This document shows positions 1 through 5,577 of a stretch of DNA of 6,065 nucleotides, in pieces. Position 1 is the stretch's first letter. Each line of letters starts with the position of its first letter. Origin of the DNA: an uncultured Clostridium sp. (GTDB lineage: Bacteria > Bacillota_A > Clostridia > TANB77 > CAG-508); assembly GCA_946491915.1 (NCBI GenBank), contig CAMLYR010000085.1:1-6065 (forward strand). Reading direction: 5' to 3'. A program made the position numbers and the translations under genes. The notes beneath the pieces were generated by a model that worked only from the letters and a program-made list of their open reading frames with translations, ran no database searches and had not been told where the DNA came from.

Positions 1-60
1 TGCTAATAGCAACAGCGGAAGAAATCGTTTTTTATTCTCCTTGATTTCTTTAATTCTCAT
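1..60 (-). CDS. N-terminus of a probable GNAT acetyltransferase (partial, runs off window)
   Basis: Twenty codons are visible, starting at the ATG at 60-58 and remaining open to the window edge. The peptide contains IKEIKENKKRFLPLLLLA. This resembles from memory the start of a GNAT N-acetyltransferase group common in clostridia, in which a basic start is followed by a leucine run and then an acidic DEQE-type segment; the latter is outside the window. The upstream GAGAG lies about 9 nt before the ATG and could be the ribosome binding site. The gene follows the two-helix miniprotein gene by 33 nt on the same strand and may be cotranscribed with it. The leucine run could also be read as the start of a membrane segment, so the family call is tentative while the existence of a gene start is fairly secure. 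Confidence 0.5.
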   Translation of the reverse strand, partial: MRIKEIKENKKRFLPLLLLA

Positions 61-93
61 ATCAACACACTCTCATAATTTCAACTTGACAAA

Positions 94-291
94 TTAGGAT
101 TTTTTTCGTTTTCCAAAATATTCTACCAAATTGCTTATTCCAGAAATTATCCAAGATATTGCAATTATAATTAAAACTATTCTCCATCCATTAGAAACAT
201 CTGCAACAAAAATAAAAGTATATAAAGCAAACACACTCAATATCAAGCATATTATAGTTGTAATTGCTTTAACTTTTGTTCTTTTATCCAT
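94..291 (-). CDS. small two-helix membrane protein, function unknown
   Basis: This 65-residue protein has two hydrophobic segments, about residues 9-30 and 37-56, joined by a short DVSNGWR loop. Basic clusters at both ends (MDKRTKVK and GKRKKS) suggest that both termini are cytoplasmic by the positive-inside rule. There is no signal-peptidase site and no recognisable catalytic motif. A strong GGAGGG lies 9 nt before the ATG, which supports real translation and this start. It sits between two acetyltransferase genes, 65 nt after the YiaC-like gene and 33 nt before the next, so the three may share a transcript. I do not recognise the family. Small proteins of this form occur widely as orphan membrane proteins in Firmicutes. 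Confidence 0.7.
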   Translation of the reverse strand: MDKRTKVKAITTIICLILSVFALYTFIFVADVSNGWRIVLIIIAISWIISGISNLVEYFGKRKKS

Positions 292-356
292 TTACTAATA
301 CCCTCCGTAAATTCATATCTTCTGTTGCATTCAAACTCTCTGTAGAACTGAAAGTT

Positions 357-782
357 TTATTTTCGGCTCCATACCATTAGATATTCCTTTTCACATGTAT
401 CTTCATCTTTATTTTCACACCTGATTTCAAAATTTTCTCTTTTATAAAATTTTACGGCTCTTATATTTTTCTGATACACACTTAAAGATAATTCCTCTTT
501 TCTATCTTTAACAAAATCCAGCAGTTGTTTGCCAATTCCTTTCGTTTGGAATTGACTTTGCACAAAAATGCCAGCAATATAATTTTCATACAATCCAATA
601 AACCCCTGCACTTCATTTTCTTTTTCAAAAACATATATTTCTGCTTGTAAAAACATTTCCTTTACCGTTTCAAACTTACTCAACCAGTATTGCGAAGGAA
701 TGAAATTGTGTGCGTTCAAATTGGTATCCAACCATATATCTGCGAGTCTTTCTATATCCGATTTCTGAAATTCTCTAATCAT
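357..782 (-). CDS. GNAT-family N-acetyltransferase, YiaC-like
   Basis: This 141-residue single-domain GNAT protein is of the usual length for the family. It would transfer an acetyl group from acetyl-CoA to an amine. The acetyl-CoA pyrophosphate-binding loop (motif A, Q/R-x-x-G-x-G) is seen as QTKGIGK at residues 79-85, and VYQKN...KFYKRENFE (about 102-119) is the typical C-terminal motif B strand-helix region. The N-terminus MIREFQKSDI...IWLDTN...FIPSQYW matches from memory the start of E. coli YiaC (MIREAQRSEL...LWLEST...FIKANYW), a protein lysine acetyltransferase. The real substrate cannot be told from sequence. The ATG at 782 is preceded by GGAG at 8 nt spacing. It lies 49 nt downstream of the SdpI-family gene, with a hairpin in the gap, and 65 nt upstream of the miniprotein gene. 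Confidence 0.9.
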   Translation of the reverse strand: MIREFQKSDIERLADIWLDTNLNAHNFIPSQYWLSKFETVKEMFLQAEIYVFEKENEVQGFIGLYENYIAGIFVQSQFQTKGIGKQLLDFVKDRKEELSLSVYQKNIRAVKFYKRENFEIRCENKDEDTCEKEYLMVWSRK

Positions 783-796
783 AATATAATCTCCAC

Positions 797-833
797 AACT
801 TCCAATTTATCGTACTCATACAAGCTGGAAGTT
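797..833 (-). repeat. inverted repeat between the SdpI-family and GNAT genes
   Basis: Two perfect 8-base arms, AACTTCCA and TGGAAGTT, are separated by 21 nt. On the minus-strand transcript the hairpin begins in the stop codon of the SdpI-family gene and ends just before the GGAG that serves the acetyltransferase gene. No run of U follows it, so it is not a standard intrinsic terminator. It could be an RNA-processing or translation-modulating hairpin, or chance. Confidence 0.4.
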
Positions 834-1209
834 ATCGCCTTTTCCCATTCTTATCAAAATTCTTTTTTAGGGCTACTTCTGTTGGAAAAATGGACCCGAT
901 TAAAGGAATAAGTTGAACACCGCAGATAATTCCTCCTATACGCCCCACGCACTCTTCATTTTTACCGATTACTAAAAACATGAATATTACTGTTATCGAT
1001 AACATAGCTATTCCAGAGGCGCACCAAACTTTACCACAATATTTATGAGCAAATTCCCATGTGTCTTTATTCTTCATAGACATCGAAGTTCGATATCCAA
1101 ATACTGCATTTATTTCCTTTGGAGCATTTTTCATAAAATAGCTTCCAAAACCAATCATCGTAACCGGAATGAGCAGATCCATAATCAACATAAAAATCCA
1201 AAAGCCCAT
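832..1209 (-). CDS. SdpI-family membrane protein
   Basis: This 125-residue membrane protein has three hydrophobic segments: about residues 2-22, 62-82 and 90-109. Between the first and second lies the family signature GYRTxxSMKN followed by DTWEFAHKY (residues 38-57). The C-terminus TEVALKKNFDKNGKRR (from about 110) also matches the SdpI pattern. SdpI of Bacillus subtilis gives immunity to the SdpC killing peptide and inactivates its repressor SdpR by membrane sequestration, but most family members, including short single-domain ones like this, have no known role. No SdpA/B/C or SdpR-like gene is visible here, so an immunity role is only a possibility. The start is well supported by GGGGGG about 5 nt before the ATG. 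It is probably cotranscribed with the YiaC-like gene, 49 nt downstream. Confidence 0.82.
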   Translation of the reverse strand: MGFWIFMLIMDLLIPVTMIGFGSYFMKNAPKEINAVFGYRTSMSMKNKDTWEFAHKYCGKVWCASGIAMLSITVIFMFLVIGKNEECVGRIGGIICGVQLIPLIGSIFPTEVALKKNFDKNGKRR

Positions 1210-1409
1210 TGTAACCCCCCGTTCACTTCGTAAACTTCAAATTTCTCTTCTTTTTATTTTACTACACTATTTATTTGAACTCGGCGTGCCCTTTAATGTT
1301 ATTAAATTTATTTGTTTAAGTTTTGTGCAGATACACACCGTTATTTACTTCAATTACATCACTTACTCTGCCTTACAGATTTTCTGTTGCCACCATTACT
1401 TGCTTAATA

Positions 1410-2273
1410 CTATTTCTTAACGTTTAAAACTTCTTTTATATCATTTACAAAAAAGGCCAATAAGTTACCTTTCTTAACTTTCTTTAATCCTAAATCCTTT
1501 CGCATTTCGTTCATTATTTCTTCCATTAGAAACAAATTATTCGTACCTGCATCTGGTTTCGCCCCATTTTCCCTAAATTTCACCCATTTCTGCACAACTT
1601 TAGATGACCCCCAAAGTGTGATTTGTCTTGAAAATCTAGAGAGATCTTCCAGCATCATTTCTTCCGTATAGCTTCCACTATTTTTTACATTTTGTTGAAT
1701 TTTATAAATCATCTCAACAAATTCCCCATATGGTATTTCCCTTTTTCTTGCTAAATAATCCTGTCTGCTTTTTCTATAATCAATTATCTTAGCAACGATG
1801 GAACTAATAATTACGCCTACTATAGATACCGTCCCTGTTATAAATGCAACAATTACAACTGCGTCCATCTTAGACGCCATATTGGATACCCAATCAACTA
1901 ATGCGTTAATTTTACGTCCTAAATATAAAAAAGTATAATGTGCTACTACAAAACAAATAGTTCCTATAATTACTACTAATGCTAGACCAACAATCATGTT
2001 TAATCGTGGATGCCTATTTGAAAAAGAGCCTCCGACATTCATTATCTTTTTATCTCTGTATTTTCCAACAATCCAACATACTAATATACTCAACAATGAG
2101 CCAATGCAAATTATGATTGCATTCAACAAAACTTTCCCTAGACTTAGATTAACTTCGAAATAATATCTAGAAATTACTATAGCTATTATCTTTCGATATT
2201 TAAACAGAAAGCAAATTAAAATTAGTGTAAATAATATAAAACAAATTTTTTTAATCTTTTGTTTTCTTAACAC
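1410..2273 (-). CDS. four-helix membrane protein with conserved cytoplasmic C-terminal domain, unknown function
   Basis: I place the start at GTG 2273-2271 (287 residues), because AGGGGGAG lies just upstream at good spacing. The reading frame stays open to a GTG at 2306, which would add 11 residues but lacks such a site. Numbered from that longer frame, predicted membrane helices fall at about 20-36, 58-81, 103-129 and 149-174. After the last helix a basic stretch (DYRKSRQDYLARKRE) leads into a helical cytoplasmic domain with FSRQITLWGSSKVVQKW (about 225-241) and MRKDLG...GNLLAFFVNDI (about 268-290). I recall the LWGSxxV and RKDLG...FINDI patterns from many bacterial hypothetical proteins ending in one or two helices plus this domain; no function is established to my knowledge. 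It lies downstream of the retron but is separated from it by about 290 nt and a likely terminator, so it is probably an independent gene. Confidence 0.8.
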   Translation of the reverse strand: MLRKQKIKKICFILFTLILICFLFKYRKIIAIVISRYYFEVNLSLGKVLLNAIIICIGSLLSILVCWIVGKYRDKKIMNVGGSFSNRHPRLNMIVGLALVVIIGTICFVVAHYTFLYLGRKINALVDWVSNMASKMDAVVIVAFITGTVSIVGVIISSIVAKIIDYRKSRQDYLARKREIPYGEFVEMIYKIQQNVKNSGSYTEEMMLEDLSRFSRQITLWGSSKVVQKWVKFRENGAKPDAGTNNLFLMEEIMNEMRKDLGLKKVKKGNLLAFFVNDIKEVLNVKK

Positions 2274-2274
2274 T

Positions 2275-2286
2275 TCTCTCCCCCTT
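2275..2286 (-). promoter_or_regulatory. ribosome binding site that decides the membrane-protein start
   Basis: The minus strand reads AAGGGGGAGAGAA immediately before GTG 2273-2271. This purine-rich block lies inside the frame opened by the more upstream GTG at 2306 (it encodes residues 8-11 of that version). A strong site inside the longer reading is the argument for the shorter protein. Confidence 0.55.
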
Positions 2287-2354
2287 AAAACAACTCTCGA
2301 TGCCACAGAATTCTTTATCTTTAAATAATCAAATCATATTTTTATGGCAGCGAT

Positions 2355-2360
2355 ATTATA
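2355..2360 (-). promoter_or_regulatory. possible -10 box for the membrane-protein gene
   Basis: A consensus TATAAT stands about 80 nt upstream of the chosen GTG start, in a very AT-rich stretch. I cannot find a convincing -35 element 16-18 nt before it, so this is weak and could be chance in such AT-rich DNA. Confidence 0.25.
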
Positions 2361-2391
2361 ATATAAATAAAAATCACAAAATAAAATATAC

Positions 2392-2422
2392 ATAGCAGGC
2401 AATCTTATAGACCACCTGCTAT
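2392..2422 (-). terminator. probable terminator of the retron operon
   Basis: The perfect 8-bp arms ATAGCAGG and CCTGCTAT enclose a 15-nt loop, about 145 nt after the RT stop codon in transcription order. A T-rich stretch (GTATATTTTATTTT) follows on the minus strand. The stem is strong for this AT-rich region, but the loop is large and the T tract is interrupted, so termination is likely rather than certain. Confidence 0.4.
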
Positions 2423-2477
2423 ACAATATAAATACTATATTCTTGCATTATTCGAACTCGCAAAGCGAAATTTTATT

Positions 2478-2495
2478 CTATACAATTTTGTATAG
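2478..2495. repeat. 18-bp palindrome in the RT 3' intergenic region
   Basis: CTATACAA-TT-TTGTATAG is an 8-bp perfect inverted repeat with a two-base centre. It stands 72 nt past the RT stop. The same CTATACAAT word recurs at 2419-2427, at the edge of the probable terminator. It could be a protein-binding site or an mRNA 3'-end hairpin; no U tract follows it in the minus direction. Confidence 0.4.
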
Positions 2496-2562
2496 GCGTT
2501 CTGGTTACATTTGACTTATTTTTTGTTCAACTGTCCAACTCGTCCGATCTGTCCAAATTGAT

Positions 2563-2594
2563 GTTATCATTTTGTTATCATTGTTTTGTTATCA
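2563..2594. repeat. triple GTTATCA repeat at the RT stop codon
   Basis: GTTATCA occurs three times, at 2563-2569, 2574-2580 and 2588-2594 (spacing 11 and 14 nt), overlapping the last codons and stop of the RT gene. On the minus strand it reads as repeated ATGATAACAAA and encodes the low-complexity RT tail. Next to it, at 2533-2554, GTCC recurs three times at exactly 9-nt steps. Confidence 0.6.
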
Positions 2595-3532
2595 TTTCTA
2601 TTCTCATTGCTTCCCAGTGCCGTAATCATTTCTTTTAAACTATCATACCCCCTTACTTTAATCAACTGTTTCATATTCTCCGAATAACAATCTTCAATTC
2701 CCTTTTTTTCTATCGAAAGAACAAAAGAAAACACGCCTTTCAAATGCCCTATTTTTGTATAGTCCTTAACTTTCTCATCATACATATTAATAGCATCCCA
2801 AAAAATCTGATTCTTCAATTTCTTTCCTACACTAATGTGCCTATAATTTTTCACATCTTTTGTAATACTAATTCCTGTAATTCTTACATGATTTGTCTCA
2901 TTCAATGTATAACATTTTGTTTTTTTCTCATTTAGAGTCAAGTATACTTTTTTTAAAAGATCCCGAACTACTCTTTTTATATCGTCTACTTTTGCAAAAT
3001 CATCTCCATTTGTTTGGAAGGAAATAACTATATCATCTGCATATCTAGTATAAATAGGGTTATTTAATCCCATCGTTTTAAGTCTGCCGTATAATAACCC
3101 ATCAAATTCTTTCATATAAAGATTCGCTAATGCAGGAGAAGAAACAAGCCCCAAAGGAAGCCCTTTCTCACCAATACTACATCTCCTTACAATATCATAA
3201 CATTCCTTGCGACTTATCTTCGTAGCTTTATTAATTTCAAAAAACAAACATTCTGCCATGTATTTATGATTTATGCTTGGAAAAAAATTTTTAATATCCA
3301 TTTTTACAAAAACATCGTTATACATATGTGCCTTTGCATTTTTGTAAATAGATGATTTGGGCACATACGCTTTTGCAAAAATAGAATTCTTTGTATATCT
3401 TTCAAGATATTTTACAACTTCTTGATGATATCGTCGTAATTCTCCATTTTCCGCATATGTTACAATTTTTCGAACCTTATTCTTTGTTTTAATATACTTT
3501 ACTACTAGCTGTTCATCCATCTTATTCCTCAT
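2567..3532 (-). CDS. retron reverse transcriptase (type II-A / Eco1-Sen2-like)
   Basis: This 321-residue enzyme matches the length of Eco1 RT (about 320). It copies the msd part of its cognate RNA into single-stranded DNA joined by a 2'-5' branch to the msr. Hallmarks in order are: retron region X NAKAH (65-69); motif A FVKMDIKNFFPSI with catalytic D79; motif B GLPLGLVSSPALANLYM (124-140); motif C YTRYADD with D166/D167 (161-167); and the retron region Y ITG (218-220, usually VTG). The C-terminal HLKGVFSFVLSIEKK (263-277) parallels HVRGWLSFILSVDSK of Eco1 as I recall it and belongs to the RNA-binding thumb. The ATG at 3532 overlaps the effector stop as ATGA, implying translational coupling. 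A GAGG just inside the gene could instead serve Met5 (3520). In motif B, Leu127 replaces the common Gln. There is no maturase or endonuclease domain, which argues against a group II intron. Confidence 0.95.
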   Translation of the reverse strand: MRNKMDEQLVVKYIKTKNKVRKIVTYAENGELRRYHQEVVKYLERYTKNSIFAKAYVPKSSIYKNAKAHMYNDVFVKMDIKNFFPSINHKYMAECLFFEINKATKISRKECYDIVRRCSIGEKGLPLGLVSSPALANLYMKEFDGLLYGRLKTMGLNNPIYTRYADDIVISFQTNGDDFAKVDDIKRVVRDLLKKVYLTLNEKKTKCYTLNETNHVRITGISITKDVKNYRHISVGKKLKNQIFWDAINMYDEKVKDYTKIGHLKGVFSFVLSIEKKGIEDCYSENMKQLIKVRGYDSLKEMITALGSNENRNDNKTMITK

Positions 3533-4620
3533 ACTATCTGTGTATCAACTGCAATTTCTATACAATTTGAATATTTATCATAAAAAAAATGTTTTGTTCC
3601 ATCTTGATAAGTGACCATTTTTCTAGTAATTTCAACTCTATTACTATCCATATAATCTTCTGCTTTAATAATATCAATAAATCCTGCAGCCTGAAATAGA
3701 TATAAACTCATACCTATTATTCCTGAAATATACACACTGTTAACATTCATTTTTGCATGTATAGAACACTGTTCAAAATTTTCTCCTGTTTTTTCTTCTA
3801 TAGTATGAATAAATACTTTGAATAAATAATTTTTAATATCCGCTATATATTCTTTTAGTTCTCTTTTCCCTGCATTAAAAATTGTCTTTGACACTTCATT
3901 AATATTAAACACAGCCGCAATACAATTCAAAAGAATTCTTGGCAATAAAGTAATTTCCAAATTTGTTTCATTTTTCTTATAGTGAATATATCCTTCATCC
4001 ACCTTTTTTTTATTCTTTGTAAACTTAATCCTATAACCTAAGTTTTGTGTCTCTAAAAATTTTTGAATTTGATCACCCAAATTCTGTCCAATTTTATCAT
4101 TCCAAAAATAAGTATGCCAATTCTTTACATCATTCGAAACGATATTCTTTTCCACCCTCGGATAAAACTTTATAACTTTTACTGCATTTGGCTCTTGTAA
4201 AAAAGCCAAGCGTATAAACTGTCCAAGTTTATTTTCTTCAATCGCTGTTTCATCCGGAAGTAAAAGGCAAGTCTTATTTAATGCATGCTCTTCGCTCAAA
4301 AACAAGCCAGTCTCAGCACCTGTGGAAATACTTTCATGAATAATTATGTTATTATCAGATAAATAATTCATTACCATTTCCACCTGATATAGGTCTTTCA
4401 TATAAATATCATCATATTGTAAAAAACGAGATTTATTCTTTTTAAAAATAAAATTATCTTCTAAAATAATTGGACGATAAAATGCGTTTTTCTTTTTCAA
4501 GAAATTACGTAACACATTTCTTTTATCTTTTTGATCACTGTTTGTATAGTGGGAACCACACAAAAAGATATATTGATATTCATTTGTAAGTTCCTGTTCT
4601 TTAAAAATATATCGCTCCAT
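3529..4620 (-). CDS. retron effector, nucleoside deoxyribosyltransferase-like (St85/Eco1-type)
   Basis: This 363-residue protein starts with a Rossmann-like N-terminal domain. YIFLCGSHY (17-25) corresponds to the ITIFLCGGD strand-loop of the Eco1 effector. IIIHESISTGAETGLFL (92-108) corresponds to its VIILFPESPGSFTELGAF, with Glu103 as the presumed catalytic residue of the deoxyribosyltransferase fold. In Eco1 the effector assembles with RT-msDNA and hydrolyses NAD+ when released; in Sen2 the homologue RcaT is a toxin restrained by msDNA-RT. The same role is inferred here. The C-terminal half (about 180-363) is where related effectors carry a winged-helix DNA-binding domain; I cannot identify motifs in it. 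The ATG at 4620 has GGAG 6 nt upstream. The gene follows the ncRNA a2 repeat by 19 nt and overlaps the RT gene by 4 nt, which is the standard msr-msd/effector/RT order. It is about 50 residues longer than the Eco1 effector. Confidence 0.88.
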   Translation of the reverse strand: MERYIFKEQELTNEYQYIFLCGSHYTNSDQKDKRNVLRNFLKKKNAFYRPIILEDNFIFKKNKSRFLQYDDIYMKDLYQVEMVMNYLSDNNIIIHESISTGAETGLFLSEEHALNKTCLLLPDETAIEENKLGQFIRLAFLQEPNAVKVIKFYPRVEKNIVSNDVKNWHTYFWNDKIGQNLGDQIQKFLETQNLGYRIKFTKNKKKVDEGYIHYKKNETNLEITLLPRILLNCIAAVFNINEVSKTIFNAGKRELKEYIADIKNYLFKVFIHTIEEKTGENFEQCSIHAKMNVNSVYISGIIGMSLYLFQAAGFIDIIKAEDYMDSNRVEITRKMVTYQDGTKHFFYDKYSNCIEIAVDTQIV

Positions 4621-4639
4621 TTTTTCTCCACATAAAAAA

Positions 4640-4845
4640 GGATCCTACTTAAATTTGGTACTAATTCTTTGTAAACAAGTTGATTTATTCTGGGGTTCTA
4701 CAAATGGCGGCAAGCTTGCCGACATTCGTAGGTTCTCAGAATAAATTGACTTGCTCCAAAACATCGACGTAGTCGAACAAATTTAACCAAATTTTAACTA
4801 CCTTATCCTCAAACGCTGAGGAGGCAAAAAGCCGTACTAGGATCC
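4640..4845 (-). ncRNA. retron msr-msd non-coding RNA
   Basis: This is the predicted roughly 206-nt template and primer RNA for the downstream RT. The ends are the complementary a1 GGATCCTA (4838-4845) and a2 TAGGATCC (4640-4647), 8 bp perfect. Directly after a1 comes UAGU, with G at 4837 as the probable branching guanosine. The msr holds a hairpin with arms CCTCA/TGAGG extended by CCT/AGG (4801-4824) and a tight TCGAC-TAC-GTCGA hairpin (4764-4776). The msd is a long hairpin (4676-4753): CAAGT/ACTTG, a 2x2 mismatch, ATTTATTCTG/CAGAATAAAT, an internal loop, a nine-base stem (4736 side CTACGAATG with CATTTGTAG, one G-U), and a perfect palindromic tip CGGCAAGCTTGCCG (4708-4721). The layout matches Eco1, and the RNA lies directly upstream of the effector gene. 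Exact 5' end, branch point and msDNA length are inferred. Confidence 0.85.
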
Positions 4846-4851
4846 AATACA

Positions 4852-4880
4852 ATCTTATCACAATACTCCTGATTTTTCAA
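4852..4880 (-). promoter_or_regulatory. promoter of the retron ncRNA and operon
   Basis: The -35 box TTGAAA (4875-4880) and -10 box TAAGAT (4852-4857) are separated by exactly 17 nt, with a TGN extended -10 immediately before the -10. The boxes sit in the last codons and over the stop of the preceding 229-residue gene. The expected start of transcription, 6-8 nt further on, falls at about 4844-4846, which is the first base of the a1 repeat. This agreement supports both the promoter and the ncRNA 5' end, and lets the retron be expressed independently of the gene upstream. Confidence 0.65.
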
Positions 4881-5547
4881 ACACTTCAAAATCAGAAAAG
4901 AATCCTCTTTTTTCGTCTCGTTTGGCAGTTGTATCATAATTATGATAAATATCCATATCAATATTATACCCCATACTTAACAAATAATCGCGTGCTTTGC
5001 TATCCGCATAATAATAATACCGAATTAAAGAAATATATTTAGAAAGCGTATGTTTTAAAAAATCTGGTCTACCAGGCCATAATGGATTGGACGCCTGATC
5101 CTTTGATAAAATTAAATTTATCAAAACAAGTAAATCATCAAATGGAATGTCCACATCTTGGGGAGTAGTAAAAATCTGGTTATCTTCTATTTTGGGGATG
5201 CCATTTAATTCATATTTTGTTTTGCCAATATATATATTATAATCTTCAACACGGTTTCGATATGCACTTTTCAAATTCTCAATCAATAAATCCATCGTAT
5301 GCTTTTCTTGTATTTGAAGTAACATTGTGAGAATATCCGCATCTGTAAAATGTACTCTGCAATTATTTCTTATGTATAGAAACCTTGTAAGTGCCCCTTT
5401 TCTAATCATATAGTTATTATTTACACTACCATATATTTTTACTTTTAATGGAATATTCCAAGCGAAAGTTTTATTTCCTTTCTTTATTTTATTTCTCTGA
5501 CGTTCTCTTTGGTACCTATCATCTAAATCTTCTATAAAATTACTCAT
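4858..5547 (-). CDS. hypothetical protein upstream of the retron
   Basis: I do not recognise this 229-residue protein. It has a charged N-terminus (DRYQRERQRNKIKKGNK, about 9-25), a mixed middle region with VHFTDADILTMLLQIQEKH (about 65-83), and a tyrosine-rich helical stretch with SLIRYYYYADSKARDYL (about 172-188). The C-terminal tail is rich in Asp and Phe. There are no membrane helices, signal peptide, nucleotide-binding loop or clear catalytic motif, so a soluble cytoplasmic protein is likely. The ATG at 5547 has AAGGA about 7 nt upstream. Its stop lies only 13 nt before the retron a1 repeat and the retron promoter sits in its 3' end. It could be an accessory retron gene or an unrelated neighbour; the separate internal promoter favours the latter. 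A promoter and palindrome precede it. Confidence 0.75.
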   Translation of the reverse strand: MSNFIEDLDDRYQRERQRNKIKKGNKTFAWNIPLKVKIYGSVNNNYMIRKGALTRFLYIRNNCRVHFTDADILTMLLQIQEKHTMDLLIENLKSAYRNRVEDYNIYIGKTKYELNGIPKIEDNQIFTTPQDVDIPFDDLLVLINLILSKDQASNPLWPGRPDFLKHTLSKYISLIRYYYYADSKARDYLLSMGYNIDMDIYHNYDTTAKRDEKRGFFSDFEVFEKSGVL

Positions 5548-5577
5548 TCTTTTTCCTTCAATACTAATCTAAATTTT

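Noticed and set aside
690..911. Plus-strand open frame of 73 codons
   Set aside because: It lies antisense to the start of the acetyltransferase gene and the end of the SdpI-family gene, has no ribosome binding site, and its product is low-quality; it is a shadow.
1221..1235. GTTCAC-TTC-GTAAAC hairpin near the SdpI-family ribosome binding site
   Set aside because: It has only a 6-bp stem with a G-T pair and a 3-nt loop; too weak to call a regulatory element.
1169..1420. Plus-strand open frame of 83 codons over the gap between the SdpI-family and membrane-protein genes
   Set aside because: The product is hydrophobic from translating T-rich DNA, there is no good ribosome binding site, and it overlaps both flanking genes in antisense. 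I see no gene in the 200-nt gap.
2448..2470. GAGTTCGAAT, resembling a tRNA T-loop and hinting at an attachment site
   Set aside because: The flanking bases cannot form the 5-bp T-stem, no acceptor or anticodon arms are found, and no integrase is visible.
2744..2935. Plus-strand open frame of 63 codons
   Set aside because: It lies wholly antisense inside the RT gene, whose conserved motifs prove the minus strand is coding.
2567..3532. RT as a group II intron or diversity-generating element
   Set aside because: It has no maturase or endonuclease domain, no intron domain V-like RNA and no variable/template repeat pair were seen, and it has retron NAKAH and ITG motifs.
4676..4753. Long hairpin as an intrinsic terminator between two operons
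   Set aside because: It lacks a following U tract, lies between matching a1/a2 repeats, and stands directly upstream of an effector-RT pair, so an msd hairpin explains it better.
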